The notes beneath the pieces were generated by a model. The model made no database searches and was not told the origin of the DNA. It saw only the letters and a list, made by a program, of their open reading frames with translations. A program made the translations under genes and the position numbers. Of a stretch of DNA of 49,540 nt, positions 37,858 through 47,082 are shown piece after piece; position 1 is the first letter of the stretch; every line of letters starts with the position of its first letter. The stretch spans positions 1 through 49,540 of the forward strand of contig NZ_AVPI01000029.1 in assembly GCF_000768675.1 (NCBI RefSeq). The letters are read 5' to 3'. This DNA is from Knoellia flava TL1 (GTDB lineage Bacteria; Actinomycetota; Actinomycetes; Actinomycetales; Dermatophilaceae).

Positions 37858-38853
37858 TCACTCCGAGGCGAGGAGCTCGAGGGCGCGGAGACGGTTGTCG
37901 AGGCCCGGCGCGGCGTTGGTGACCATGAGCTCGTCGGCCTGCGCGTGCTCCGCGAAGCGGGTGAGGTAGTCCCGCACCGCGTCGATGTCGCCGACGGCCG
38001 AGTAGGTCATCATGTGCCGGGCCTGCATCCCCACCGGCGAGCCCATGAGCTCGTCGACGGCCGCGTCGTCGAGCCGGCCGGCATACGCAGGGACGCGCGA
38101 GGCGAGCGAACGCACGCGTGAGCGGAGCACCGAGGCGGCCAGGGCCTCGGCGTGCTCCTGCTCGTCGGCGACGACGACGTTGAGCGCCGCGATGGCGTAG
38201 GGCTCGGCGAGCTGCTCCGATGGCCGGAACTCGCGGCGGTAGACCTCGATCGCCTGCACGAGCGCGTCCGGGGCGAAGTGGCTCGCGAAGGCGTAGGGCA
38301 GGCCGAGGCGCGCCGCCAGCTGGGCACCGAAGAGGGAGCTGCCGAGGATGTAGAGGGGCACCTTGGTCCCCCGGCCCGGAATGGCGTTGATCGTCGGCAC
38401 GAGGCTCTCGTCGGAGAGGTAGCCCTGGAGCTCGAGGACGTCGTCGGGGAAGCGGTCCGACGCCCGCGGGTCCGCGCGCAGGGCGCGCATCGTCACCTGG
38501 TCCGTGCCGGGCGCCCTGCCGAGGCCGAGGTCGATCCGGCCCGGGTGGAGCTCTGCGAGGGTGCCGAACTGCTCGGCGATGACGAGCGGTGAGTGGTTGG
38601 GCAGCATGACGCCGCCCGAACCGACGCGCAGGCGCTCGGTCCGGGCGGCGACGTGCGCGAGCAGGACCGCGGTCGCCGCCGACGCGATCGAGGGCATGTT
38701 GTGGTGCTCGGCGAACCAGAGCCGCTCGAAGCCTCCGAGCGAGTCGGCCTTCTGCGCCAGCACCGTGCTCGCCTCGAGCGCCTCACCGATGGGCTGGTCA
38801 CGCCCGACGGTGGCGAGGTCGAGCAGCGACAGCCGCGGTCCTGCGGGGCTCAC
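37858..38853 (-). CDS. LLM-class flavin-dependent oxidoreductase
   Basis: 331 residues, bacterial luciferase-like TIM barrel. [20 protein letters not shown] start, [59 protein letters not shown] and [20 protein letters not shown]. Likely uses reduced FMN for an oxygenation; substrate unknown. The GTG start overlaps the stop of the upstream symporter gene (GTGA), so it belongs to the operon behind the Cys leader peptide. That makes an organosulfur substrate (a cystine-related or sulfonate compound) an attractive but unproven idea. Confidence 0.87.
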   Translation of the reverse strand: MSPAGPRLSLLDLATVGRDQPIGEALEASTVLAQKADSLGGFERLWFAEHHNMPSIASAATAVLLAHVAARTERLRVGSGGVMLPNHSPLVIAEQFGTLAELHPGRIDLGLGRAPGTDQVTMRALRADPRASDRFPDDVLELQGYLSDESLVPTINAIPGRGTKVPLYILGSSLFGAQLAARLGLPYAFASHFAPDALVQAIEVYRREFRPSEQLAEPYAIAALNVVVADEQEHAEALAASVLRSRVRSLASRVPAYAGRLDDAAVDELMGSPVGMQARHMMTYSAVGDIDAVRDYLTRFAEHAQADELMVTNAAPGLDNRLRALELLASE

Positions 38854-40280
38854 GCGGAGACCGCCACGCGGGCGTCCTCGGTGCGGGTGGCGTCGGCAGC
38901 GGACAGCGGCGTGGCCTCGTCCTCGTCGAGCTCGAGCCGCCGGTCCGCGCCGCCGAACGTGTTGGCGTCGTAGACGGACTGGTCGAGCAGGCCGTTGCGC
39001 TTGGCCACGATCGTCGGCACGAGTGCCTGGCCCGCGACGTTGGTTGCGGTGCGGATCATGTCGATGATCGGATCGATCGCGAGCAGCAGGCCGACGCCCT
39101 CGAGCGGCAGCCCGAGCGTCGAGAGCGTCAGCGTGAGCATGACGACCGCGCCGGTGAGGCCTGCCGTGGCCGCGGACCCGACGATCGAGACGAACGCGAT
39201 GAGCAGGTAGTCGGTGATGCCCAGGTCGACACCGAAGAGCTGGGCGACGGTGATCGCCGCCAGCGCCGGGTAGATCGCGGCGCAGCCGTCCATCTTCGTC
39301 GTCGCGCCGATCGGCACGGCGAACGAGGCGTAGTCACGCGAGACACCGAGGTTGTGGGTGACGACGCGCTGGGTGAGCGGCAGGGTGCCGATCGAGCTGC
39401 GCGACACGAACGCGAACTGGATCGCGGGCCAGGCTCCGGCGAAGAACCGCACCGGGTTGAGGCCGTTGGCGCGCGCCACGACCGGGTAGATGACGAGCAG
39501 CACGATGGCGCAGCCGAGGTAGACGTCGGCGGTGAAGATCGCGAGCGGGCCGAGCAGGTCCCAGCCGTAGTTGGCGACGGCAGAGCCGATGAGCGCCGCG
39601 GTGCCGACAGGCGAGAGCTTGATGACCCACCAGACGAGCTTGCTGAAGATCTCGAGGGCGCTGCGGGTCAGCTCGACGAAGGGGTCGGCCTTGGCACCGA
39701 CGGCGAGGGCGGCCGCGCCGATGGCGATGCCGAGGATGACGAGCTGGAGGATGTTGAACGACGGGCTCGAGCTGAGCGCGCCACCCTCCTCGGCCGACGT
39801 CGAGACCTCGAGCCCGAGGAAGTTCCCCGGCACGATCGAGGTGAGGAAGTCGAGCCAGCTGCCGGTCTTGCTCGGGGCCTCAGCGGCGGCGGTGTCGAGG
39901 GTCGCGTTGGCACCCGGGTTCGTCACGAGCCCGAGCGTGATGCCGACGACGACGGACGCGGCCGCGGTGACCGCGAACCAGACGAGCGTCTCGCCGGCGA
40001 GCCGCGCGGCGTTGGTCACCTGCCGCAGGTTGGCGATCGAGACGATGATCGCGGTGAGCACGAGCGGGACGACGATGACCTTGAGCAGCTGGACGAAGAT
40101 GCCGCCGACGGTCTTGAGCGTCTCGGCGAGCCAGGCCTGGTCGAAGGAGCGGGCGACGAGCCCGAGGACGACACCGGCCACGAGGCCGACGAAGACCTGG
40201 GCCCAGAAGGGGGCGCGCCGGCGCGGGGCGGCGCCGGTCGCTGCCGCGGGCACGGCGGGATCAGGGGTGGTGCTGGACAT
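38850..40280 (-). CDS. dicarboxylate/amino acid:cation symporter (DAACS), possibly cystine uptake
   Basis: 476 residues. DAACS fold: [40 protein letters not shown], the Ser-rich hairpin [39 protein letters not shown], and the hallmark [19 protein letters not shown]. Takes up an acidic amino acid, dicarboxylate or, in the TcyP branch, cystine, with Na+ or H+. The 23-codon leader with a Cys codon 40 bp upstream points to sulfur/cysteine control and hence cystine, which is inference. AGGAG ribosome site before ATG. Translationally coupled to the LLM oxidoreductase. Confidence 0.88.
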   Translation of the reverse strand: MSSTTPDPAVPAAATGAAPRRRAPFWAQVFVGLVAGVVLGLVARSFDQAWLAETLKTVGGIFVQLLKVIVVPLVLTAIIVSIANLRQVTNAARLAGETLVWFAVTAAASVVVGITLGLVTNPGANATLDTAAAEAPSKTGSWLDFLTSIVPGNFLGLEVSTSAEEGGALSSSPSFNILQLVILGIAIGAAALAVGAKADPFVELTRSALEIFSKLVWWVIKLSPVGTAALIGSAVANYGWDLLGPLAIFTADVYLGCAIVLLVIYPVVARANGLNPVRFFAGAWPAIQFAFVSRSSIGTLPLTQRVVTHNLGVSRDYASFAVPIGATTKMDGCAAIYPALAAITVAQLFGVDLGITDYLLIAFVSIVGSAATAGLTGAVVMLTLTLSTLGLPLEGVGLLLAIDPIIDMIRTATNVAGQALVPTIVAKRNGLLDQSVYDANTFGGADRRLELDEDEATPLSAADATRTEDARVAVSA

Positions 40281-40320
40281 GACGGACTCCTGAGGAAGGG
40301 GACGTGGGGGGCGGAGGCGG

Positions 40321-40392
40321 TCAGCCGCGACAGCGGTCGCTGGCGTCCAGCCTCAGGTCCACGTGCAGACGCCGCCAGAGGGCAGGAGTCAT
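40321..40392 (-). CDS. putative cysteine leader peptide (RLHVDL type), 23 aa
   Basis: A 23-codon ORF, MTPALWRRLHVDLRLDASDR followed by CRG and TGA, 40 bp upstream of the symporter. The RLHVDL core with one Cys codon near the end matches small leader peptides of actinobacteria found in front of sulfur and cysteine genes, thought to act in attenuation: ribosomes pausing at the Cys codon change downstream translation or termination. Cys is the third codon from the stop (TGT, a rare codon at this GC). Too short for coding statistics; the motif and place are the evidence. Confidence 0.62.
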   Translation of the reverse strand: MTPALWRRLHVDLRLDASDRCRG

Positions 40393-40496
40393 CGTCGGGG
40401 TACACACAGGGGCGGCAACCGGGGACGTCGCGCGGCTATTCCCGACACGCCGGGACCCACCGTCCTGGGCCGCCCTGTCAGCGGCCACTGCCTGCG

Positions 40497-41663
40497 TCAG
40501 CTCACGAAGTCGCCGACGACGCGCTCCCACCGCTGCGGGTCGGTGTTCCACTCCTTGCAGTGGCGGGCCAGCTGCCACTCCTCGTAGGTCACGAGGTCGG
40601 GACGGTGCTGGGCGAGCGCCCGCGACGGACCGACCGGCACGAACTCGTCCTCGGCCGAGTGCACGACGAGCATCGGGTGGCGCAGCTCGCCGGCCCGGCT
40701 CACCCAGTCGGTGCGTGCGACGTCGACCGACTCGTGCACCCCGACGAACCGCTTGCCCCACCCCCGGCCCATCATCGAGCGCGACAGGAGGCCGACGCCC
40801 CTGGGCAGCCGGTGCAGCCGTGCGTGGTGGTCGAGGACGTCGCCCCAGTCGATGACCGGCCCGTCGAGCACGACCCGCGAGACGACGTCGGCCATCGGCG
40901 AGCGGTCGAGGAACTGGAGCACGATCGCCCCACCCATCGACCAGCCGACGAGGACGACCTCCTCGGCACCGGACCGGACGGCATACTCGACCGCCGCCTC
41001 GAGGTCGCGCCACTCCGAGAGGCCGAGGTTGTAGCGGCCGTCGGGGCCCGCGGGCACGTCCTCGTCGTTGCGGTAGGTCGGGACGAGCGAGGTCAGTCCG
41101 GCGGTGTGCAGCGCGGGCAGCGCCCGCAACGTCTCCTGGCGCAGGGCGCCGCGCCCGTGGACGCACACCGCCCACCTCGTGCCCCGGCCCTCCGGGGACG
41201 GCACGAGCCAGGCGGGCATCCGGCCGAGCTCCCCGGGGAAGTCGACGGACTCGGTGCGCAGGCCGAGCGCCTGCTCGGGCGTGCCCGCCCAGTAGTAGCC
41301 GTCGAAGCGGGCACCGCCCGGTCGCAGCTCGCCGTGGTCGGTGCCGTGGACCTCGCGCTCGACCGTGCCCGCCGCGGCGTCGGTGGCGGTGATGTCACCG
41401 ATGCGCGCGTGACCCTCGCCACCGTCGAGCCACAGCCCGTAGCGCCCCGGGACGACGGTCTCGTCGGTCGCCGAGAGCAGCACGCGGCCGTCGCGGACCT
41501 CCAGGATCTCGGTGTCGTCCGGCCGCTGCCGCTCGGGGGTGAGCACGCGACGGGCGAAGTATGCCGCCGCCGCCAGCGAGCCGGCCGCGCTCGCGAGCGT
41601 CGTCGTCGCCCCCACCGCCGCCGCCGCGACCGCCGCCCGACGCAGGCCGCGCGCCTCAGCCAT
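40497..41663 (-). CDS. alpha/beta hydrolase with N-terminal membrane anchor
   Basis: 388 residues. N-terminal hydrophobic helix (about 10-36, TLASAAGSLAAAAYFARRVL), a 110-residue N-terminal region of beta type, then an alpha/beta hydrolase: VCVHGRGALRQETLRALPAL with the oxyanion HG, nucleophile elbow VLVGWSMGGAIVLQFL, acid HSAEDEFVPV, and a late His (ARHCKEW). Esterase or lipase-like, facing out or in unknown. The start overlaps the ligase stop by eight bases, so both are translated from one message; a functional link to DNA repair is not expected. Confidence 0.85.
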   Translation of the reverse strand: MAEARGLRRAAVAAAAVGATTTLASAAGSLAAAAYFARRVLTPERQRPDDTEILEVRDGRVLLSATDETVVPGRYGLWLDGGEGHARIGDITATDAAAGTVEREVHGTDHGELRPGGARFDGYYWAGTPEQALGLRTESVDFPGELGRMPAWLVPSPEGRGTRWAVCVHGRGALRQETLRALPALHTAGLTSLVPTYRNDEDVPAGPDGRYNLGLSEWRDLEAAVEYAVRSGAEEVVLVGWSMGGAIVLQFLDRSPMADVVSRVVLDGPVIDWGDVLDHHARLHRLPRGVGLLSRSMMGRGWGKRFVGVHESVDVARTDWVSRAGELRHPMLVVHSAEDEFVPVGPSRALAQHRPDLVTYEEWQLARHCKEWNTDPQRWERVVGDFVS

Positions 41664-43797
41664 CGAGCACGTCGGCGAGGTCGTAGGACACCGGCTCCTC
41701 GAGCTGGGCGTAGGTGCAGGACTCCGGCTCGCGGTCCTCGCGCCACCGGACGAACTGCGCCGTGTGACGGAACCGCACCCCCTCCATGTGGTCGTAGCGG
41801 ACCTCGACGACGCGCTCGGGACGCAGCGGCGTGAAGGACAGGTCCTTGCCCGCGGCCCACCGGGACTGAGCCGCGTTCTGCGGCGTCCGGGTGCCCTCCT
41901 CCTGCTTGGCCCACGCCCACGGATGGTCGTCGAAGTCGGTGACGAGTGGCTGGAGCTCCTCGAAGAGCTCCCTGCGCCGCGCCATGGGGAACGCGCCGAT
42001 GACCCCGACGCTCGCGAGCGTGCCCTCGTCGTCGTAGAGCCCGAGGAGCAGCGAGCCGATGAGGTCGTCGCCGCTCTTGTGCGTGCGGTAGCCGGCGACG
42101 ACGCAGTCGGCGGTGCGCTCGTGCTTGAACTTGTGCATCGTGCGCTTGTCGGGCTCGTAGGTCCCGTCGAGCGGCTTGACCATGACCCCGTCGAGACCGG
42201 CCCCCTCGAACTGCTCGAACCACTCGCGCGCCTCGTCGGGGTCGCGGGTGGCCCGGGTGAGGTGGATCGGCGCCTTCACCGACGCGAAGGCCTTCTCGAG
42301 CTCGGACCGACGCACCTCGAACGGCTCCCCCATGAGGTCGCGCTCCCCCAGCGCCAGCAGGTCGAACGCGACGAAGCTCGCAGGGGTCTCGGCGGCGAGC
42401 TTCTTCACGCGCGACGCCGCGGGGTGGATGCGCTGCTGGAGCAGGTCGAAGTCGAGCCGGTCCTCGCCCGGCCGCACGAGGATGATCTCGCCGTCGACGA
42501 CGCACCTGTCGGGGAAGTTGGCGAGCACGGCCTCGACGACGTCAGGGAAGTATCGCGTCATCGGCTTCTCGTTGCGGCTGCCGATCTCGACCCGGTCGCC
42601 GGAGCGGTAGATGATCGACCGGAACCCGTCCCACTTGGGCTCGTAGCTGACGTCGCCCTCCACGAGCTTCTTGCTCGGTTTGGCGAGCATGGGCGAGATC
42701 GGCGGGACGACCGGCATCTCCCACTGCTCGCGCAGGTCGGCGTCGCGCTCGGCCTTGGGCCTCATGTAGTCCTCGTCGGCACGGTCGGCCCGACGCTTGC
42801 TCGGCTGCACCCGCGGTGGCTCGCCTGGCATCTTGGGATAGTCCGGCGGGAAGTTGAGCTCGCCGAGCCCGCGCTCGACGTCGGCGTCCCAGAGCGCGAG
42901 CGCCGGGGCGATGTCGCCGACGGCCTCCCCCATGTCCGCCCACGCGTCACCCCGGTCGGCGAGGATGCCGGGCACGGTGACCACGGTGAAGTCGCCCGGG
43001 CTGACCGAGCCCAGCTCGTCCCACGTCACCGGCATCGACACCGGCGCGCCGGGCAGGGGGCGCGGGCTGTAGGCCGACGCGATGGTGCGGTCGCGGCAGG
43101 CCTGGTTGAAGTCGACGAAGACCCGCTCCCCGCGCTCCTCCTTCCACCAGCTGGTCGTGACGAGGTCGGGCAGGCGGCGCTCGAGCTCTCGGGCGATGCC
43201 GATGACGCCGTGGCGCACGTCGAGGAACTCGTGGGTGGGGCGGATGCGTGCGAAGACGTGCACGCCGCGGTTGCCCGACGTCTTGGCCCAGCCGGTGAGA
43301 CCGAGCTCGGTGAGCACCTCCCGCAGCGCGAACGCCGCCTCGACGGCGTCCTCGAACGAGCGGCCCGGCTGCGGGTCGAGGTCGATGCGGAGCTCGTCGG
43401 GGTTGTCGTTGTCGGCGGTGCGGACGGGCCACGGGTGGAAGGTCACGGTGTTCATCTGCACCGCCCAGGCGGCCGCCGCGACCTCGTCGACGACGAGCTG
43501 GTCGTGGCGCCGCCCTGACGGGTAGCGGCAGGAGACGGTGCGGATCCAGTCGGGCATTCCCTTGGGCGGGTTCTTCTGGTAGAACTCCTCGCCCTCGATC
43601 CCTTCGGGGAAGCGCTGGAGCGTGACCGGACGGTCCCCGATCGCGCGCACGAGCGGCTCCCCGACCGAGACGACGTATGCCGCGAGGTCGCCCTTGGTGA
43701 TCCCCTCACCGGGCCACATGAGCCGGTCCGGGCTGGACAGGCGCACCTCGCGCGTGCCGTCCGGCCCGTCGATCTCCAGCGTCGTCGCACCCGTCAT
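41656..43797 (-). CDS. LigD-type polymerase-DNA ligase fusion without phosphoesterase domain
   Basis: 713 residues. N-terminal archaeo-eukaryotic primase-like POL domain (about 10-290): metal-binding DELRIDLDPQPG, AKTSGNRGVHVFARI, RVFVDFNQ. C-terminal ATP-dependent ligase (about 360-705): nucleophile K388 in YEPKWDGFR, VVDGEIILVR, GLDGVMVKPLDGTYEPDKR. The 3'-phosphoesterase domain of Pol-PE-Lig LigD is missing, and no ku gene is in view. Role: end joining of double-strand breaks. ATG 43797 chosen because TAGGGT lies six bases upstream; GTG 43803 is an alternative. Confidence 0.9.
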   Translation of the reverse strand: MTGATTLEIDGPDGTREVRLSSPDRLMWPGEGITKGDLAAYVVSVGEPLVRAIGDRPVTLQRFPEGIEGEEFYQKNPPKGMPDWIRTVSCRYPSGRRHDQLVVDEVAAAAWAVQMNTVTFHPWPVRTADNDNPDELRIDLDPQPGRSFEDAVEAAFALREVLTELGLTGWAKTSGNRGVHVFARIRPTHEFLDVRHGVIGIARELERRLPDLVTTSWWKEERGERVFVDFNQACRDRTIASAYSPRPLPGAPVSMPVTWDELGSVSPGDFTVVTVPGILADRGDAWADMGEAVGDIAPALALWDADVERGLGELNFPPDYPKMPGEPPRVQPSKRRADRADEDYMRPKAERDADLREQWEMPVVPPISPMLAKPSKKLVEGDVSYEPKWDGFRSIIYRSGDRVEIGSRNEKPMTRYFPDVVEAVLANFPDRCVVDGEIILVRPGEDRLDFDLLQQRIHPAASRVKKLAAETPASFVAFDLLALGERDLMGEPFEVRRSELEKAFASVKAPIHLTRATRDPDEAREWFEQFEGAGLDGVMVKPLDGTYEPDKRTMHKFKHERTADCVVAGYRTHKSGDDLIGSLLLGLYDDEGTLASVGVIGAFPMARRRELFEELQPLVTDFDDHPWAWAKQEEGTRTPQNAAQSRWAAGKDLSFTPLRPERVVEVRYDHMEGVRFRHTAQFVRWREDREPESCTYAQLEEPVSYDLADVLDG

Positions 43798-43803
43798 GGG
43801 CAC

Positions 43804-43809
43804 ACCCTA
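43804..43809 (-). promoter_or_regulatory. -10 box TAGGGT, leaderless promoter of LigD-type gene
   Basis: Minus-strand TAGGGT, six bases, then ATG 43797; this geometry argues against the GTG at 43803. Confidence 0.55.
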
Positions 43810-43905
43810 GTGACGCGCCACGACACCGGAGCCGAACGCGCGAAGGCCCTGCTGACCGGCGCGGACGCCCGGTCGGACCCGCGGCACCCTCCCGGCGCGA
43901 GAAGT

Positions 43906-43933
43906 TTGCCGAATGCTTACCCAGCACTACAGA
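43906..43933 (+). promoter_or_regulatory. possible promoter of secreted nuclease gene
   Basis: TTGCCG and TACAGA are 16 bp apart in a locally AT-rich stretch, about 75 bp before the ATG at 44009. The rest of 43810-44008 shows nothing else except one copy of the CGGCATAC motif. Confidence 0.35.
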
Positions 43934-44008
43934 CAAAAGTGTGCAAACGGCATACGGTCTGTGGGTCTCTCCCTGGGACTCCTCCCTGTTCACCCGAAGG
44001 GTCTGTAC

Positions 44009-46426
44009 ATGTCCGCTCTCACCCGTCGAACGTGCGCCGCCGTCGCCGCACCGCTCGTCGCCCTCCCGCTCGTCGGCGCCACCGCGCTGCTCACGGCCGC
44101 CCCGGCCTCCGCCGTCTCCACCACCGTCCTCATCTCCGAGGTCTACGGCGGTGGCGGCAACTCCGGAGCCACCCTGACCCACGACTTCATCGAGCTGTCC
44201 AACAAGACGGCAGGGGCGCTCTCGCTCGAGGGATGGTCGGTCCGCTACTGGTCGAGCACGGGCACGACCTTCTCCTCCACGCCGCTCAAGGGCTCGATCG
44301 CCGCCAACGGCTACTACCTCATCCAGCAGGCCAAGGGCAGCGGCGGCACCACCGCGCTCCCGACCCCGGACGCCACGGGCTCGGTCGCGATGTCCGGCAC
44401 CAGCGCACGTGTCGCCCTGGTCAACGGCGCGGGCGAGGTCGTCGACCTGCTCGGCTGGGGTTCGAACGCGGCCTCCTACGAGCGTGCCCCGGCTCCGGCG
44501 ACGACGAACACGACCTCGGTCGCACGCAAGAGCGCCTTCGTCGACACGGACGACAACTCCGCCGACTTCGCCGTCGGCGCACCGACGCCGCAGACCTCAG
44601 GCTCGGGCGGCGGCACCGACCCCGAGCCCGAGCCCCCGACTGCGGCGACGATCGCCGAGATCCAGGGCACCGGCGCCTCCTCGCCGCTCAACGGCAAGCT
44701 CGTCACCACCAAGGGCGTCGTCACCGCGGTCTACCCGACCGGTGGGTTCAACGGCTTCTACCTCCAGACGCCGGGCACCGGCGGCACGACAGACGCCACC
44801 CCGGGCGCGTCCGACGGCGTCTTCGTCTTCGGCCGCACGAGTGTCGACGTCGGCGACTGCGTCGACGTCGCCGCCACCGTCGAGGAGTACAACGGCCTCA
44901 CCGAGCTCACCAAGGTGACGGCCGTCGCCCCCGCGACCGACTGCGCGCCCGTGACCCCGACGCCGCTCGCAACGCTTCCGGCCACGGACGCCGAGAAGGA
45001 GCAGTACGAGGGCATGCTCGTGCAGCCGCAAGGCACCTACACGATCACGAACAACTACCAGCTCAACCAGTACGGCCAGGTCGGCCTCGCCGTCGGTGAC
45101 GAGCCGCTGCGCACCGCGACCGACGTGGTCCTCCCGGGTGCGGCGGCCACGGCATACGAGGCGGAGAACAGGAAGAAGTACGTCACCCTCGACGACGGCT
45201 CGAGCTGGGACTACATCCGCAACGAGGCAGCTCAGGACTCACCGCTGCCCTACCTCTCGCAGAAGGAGCCGATGCGGACCGCGTCGCAGGTGACCTTCAG
45301 CAAGCCGGTCATCCTCGACTACCGCTTCCAGTGGAACTACCAGCCCACCGGCCAGGTCGTCGGGGCGACCGACGCCGACGACCCGGTGACCACCGAGAAC
45401 GACCGTGAGACCACCGCCCCGGCCGTGGGCGGCAACCTCAAGATCGCCACGTTCAACGTCCTCAACTACTTCACCGACCTCGGCGAGACCGAGGACACCT
45501 TCAAGAACTGCCCGTTCTACGCGGACCGCGACGGCACCCCCGTCACGACGAACTTCTGCGAGGTCCGTGGTGCGTGGACGGCCGCGGCCCTCGCGGACCA
45601 GCAGGCCAAGATCGTCACTGCGATCAACGGTCTCGGCGCCGACGTCGTCTCCCTCGAGGAGATCGAGAACTCCGCGGGCATCTCCTACCTGCCGGGTCAG
45701 TCGCGCGACAAGGCGCTCGCCACGCTCGTGACGGCGCTCAACGAGGCCGGTGGCACGTGGGCCTACGTGGCCTCGCCGCTCGTCACCCCGAGCAACGAGG
45801 ACGTCATCCGCACCGCGTTCATCTACAGGAAGGACCGGATCCAGGCGCTCGACGCGTCGCAGATCCTCCTCGACCCGGCCTTCGCCAACGCCCGCTACCC
45901 GCTGGCGCAGAAGTTCAAGGCGCTCAACGCGGGCAACCCGTTCGTCGTCATCGCCAACCACTTCAAGTCCAAGGGCTCCGGCGTGGATGACGGCACCGGC
46001 CAGGGCAACGCGAACCCGTCGCGCATCGAGCAGGCCAGGGCGCTGCGGACGTGGGCGAACACCCAGTTCGCGGACGAGGCCGTCTTCCTCGTCGGCGACT
46101 TCAACTCCTACTCCAAGGAGGACCCGGTGCGCGAGATCGAGGCGGGAGGCTTCACCAACCTCGCCGAGCGCTTCGACGCCGGGTCGGCGAGCTACCAGTT
46201 CGACGGCCGCCTCGGCTCGCTCGACCACGGCTTCGCCAACGCCAAGGCGCTCAGGATGGTCACCGGCGCCGGCATCTGGGACATCAACAGTGACGAGTCG
46301 GTGGCGATGCAGTACTCGCGTCGCAACTACAACGTCACCGACTTCTACACCACCGGACCGTGGTCGTCCTCCGACCACGACCCGCTGCTGATCGGACTCG
46401 CCGTCAACGGCCGCGGACCCCGCTGA
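44009..46426 (+). CDS. secreted ExeM/NucH-like endonuclease with lamin-tail domain
   Basis: 805 residues. Signal peptide about 1-36 (ends PASAVS). Lamin-tail domain about 36-165 (LISEVYGGGGNSGATLTHDF, FIELSNKTAG), an OB-fold region about 205-310 (ATIAEIQGTGASSPLNGKLV), and a C-terminal endonuclease/exonuclease/phosphatase domain about 480-800: IATFNVLNYF, VVSLEEIEN, FVVIANHFKSKG, FLVGDFNSY, SSDHDPLLI. Degrades extracellular DNA, likely for phosphate and nitrogen or biofilm turnover. No sortase signal or C-terminal anchor. ATG 44009 has GAAGGG upstream; the frame is open to 43913 but without ribosome site. Confidence 0.92.
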   Translation: MSALTRRTCAAVAAPLVALPLVGATALLTAAPASAVSTTVLISEVYGGGGNSGATLTHDFIELSNKTAGALSLEGWSVRYWSSTGTTFSSTPLKGSIAANGYYLIQQAKGSGGTTALPTPDATGSVAMSGTSARVALVNGAGEVVDLLGWGSNAASYERAPAPATTNTTSVARKSAFVDTDDNSADFAVGAPTPQTSGSGGGTDPEPEPPTAATIAEIQGTGASSPLNGKLVTTKGVVTAVYPTGGFNGFYLQTPGTGGTTDATPGASDGVFVFGRTSVDVGDCVDVAATVEEYNGLTELTKVTAVAPATDCAPVTPTPLATLPATDAEKEQYEGMLVQPQGTYTITNNYQLNQYGQVGLAVGDEPLRTATDVVLPGAAATAYEAENRKKYVTLDDGSSWDYIRNEAAQDSPLPYLSQKEPMRTASQVTFSKPVILDYRFQWNYQPTGQVVGATDADDPVTTENDRETTAPAVGGNLKIATFNVLNYFTDLGETEDTFKNCPFYADRDGTPVTTNFCEVRGAWTAAALADQQAKIVTAINGLGADVVSLEEIENSAGISYLPGQSRDKALATLVTALNEAGGTWAYVASPLVTPSNEDVIRTAFIYRKDRIQALDASQILLDPAFANARYPLAQKFKALNAGNPFVVIANHFKSKGSGVDDGTGQGNANPSRIEQARALRTWANTQFADEAVFLVGDFNSYSKEDPVREIEAGGFTNLAERFDAGSASYQFDGRLGSLDHGFANAKALRMVTGAGIWDINSDESVAMQYSRRNYNVTDFYTTGPWSSSDHDPLLIGLAVNGRGPR

Positions 46427-46499
46427 ACGGACGCTGCAGCACCGACCGACGGCCGTGTGATCGCGGCCTGACGTCACCCTGACCTACGCATGGGCCACC

Positions 46500-46527
46500 A
46501 GACCCCCGGGAACGTTCCCGGGGGTCT
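46500..46527. terminator. perfect 28-bp palindrome after nuclease gene
   Basis: AGACCCCCGGGAAC directly followed by its reverse complement GTTCCCGGGGGTCT, 74 bp after the nuclease stop and 17 bp before the msrB start. As RNA the loop would be the central 4-6 bases. Confidence 0.7.
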
Positions 46528-46544
46528 CGTGGTTGGCTCATGAC

Positions 46545-46982
46545 ATGGAGCCTTCGAACCGCACGTATGCCGTCACCAAGACCGATGAGGAGTGGCGCTC
46601 CGAGCTGAGCCCCGAGGAGTACGCCGTGCTGCGCCAGGCGGGCACCGAGCGTCCCTACACGGGTGAGTACACCGACGCCAAGACCGAGGGCGTCTACTCG
46701 TGCCGCGCTTGTGGTGCCGAGCTCTTCACCTCGGACACCAAGTTCGACAGCCACTGCGGCTGGCCGTCCTTCTACTCCCCTCTCGCCGGCGACTCGGTCG
46801 AGTACCTCGAGGACGCGTCGCTGCCCGGCCGCCCGCGCACCGAGGTCCGCTGCGCGTCCTGCGGCAGCCACCTCGGCCACGTCTTCGAGGGCGAGGGCTA
46901 CGACACCCCAACCGACCAGCGGTTCTGCATGAACAGCATCGCCCTCACCCTCCGCCCCGCCGGCGAGGCCCCCACCGCCTGA
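46545..46982 (+). CDS. msrB: peptide-methionine (R)-S-oxide reductase
   Basis: 145 residues. Zinc-binding CRACGAELF and CASCGSHLGHVF pairs, FDSHCGWPSFYSPL, and catalytic C128 in QRFCMNSIAL. Repairs methionine-R-sulfoxide with thioredoxin. A possible resolving cysteine lies at HCGW. ATG 46545 is preferred; an in-frame TTG at 46533 sits where a -10 box would be (TTGGCT, six bases to ATG). msrB next to hemQ is a common actinobacterial pairing as I recall; here a 1.2-kb repeat-flanked cassette separates them. Confidence 0.94.
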   Translation: MEPSNRTYAVTKTDEEWRSELSPEEYAVLRQAGTERPYTGEYTDAKTEGVYSCRACGAELFTSDTKFDSHCGWPSFYSPLAGDSVEYLEDASLPGRPRTEVRCASCGSHLGHVFEGEGYDTPTDQRFCMNSIALTLRPAGEAPTA

Positions 46983-46994
46983 CCTTGCCCGAAG

Positions 46995-47078
46995 GGGGAC
47001 CGTTTTACTCCGTCCCCGCTAAACGGGCCCGGAGCAAGAGAACTGATCTCTTGCTCCGGGCCCGTTTCTCTTGCACGG
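46995..47078 (+). repeat. 84-bp palindromic repeat, copy 1
   Basis: Contains a perfect hairpin with 21-bp arms (47021-47041 and 47047-47067; AAACGGGCCCGGAGC start of the left arm) and a five-base loop, preceded by a smaller GGGGAC/GTCCCC stem. It aligns without gaps to the reverse complement of 48122-48205 at about 70 of 84 positions. Placed 12 bp after msrB and 4 bp before the end of the AbiEi-like gene. Confidence 0.85.
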
Positions 47079-47082
47079 CGGG

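Noticed and set aside
40441-40480. GGGACCCACCGTCCTGGGCC as another DevR-type box
   Set aside because: Half-sites are out of register and it lies at the 3' end of the hydrolase gene, not at a promoter.
43988-43995. GTTCACCC before the secreted nuclease as a PhoP (PHO) box
   Set aside because: Only one unit; PHO boxes need at least two direct repeats 11 bp apart, and it sits too close to the start codon.
46533-46544. TTG 46533 as the msrB start
   Set aside because: TTGGCT sits at -10 distance from ATG 46545 and the extra four residues are not part of the family.
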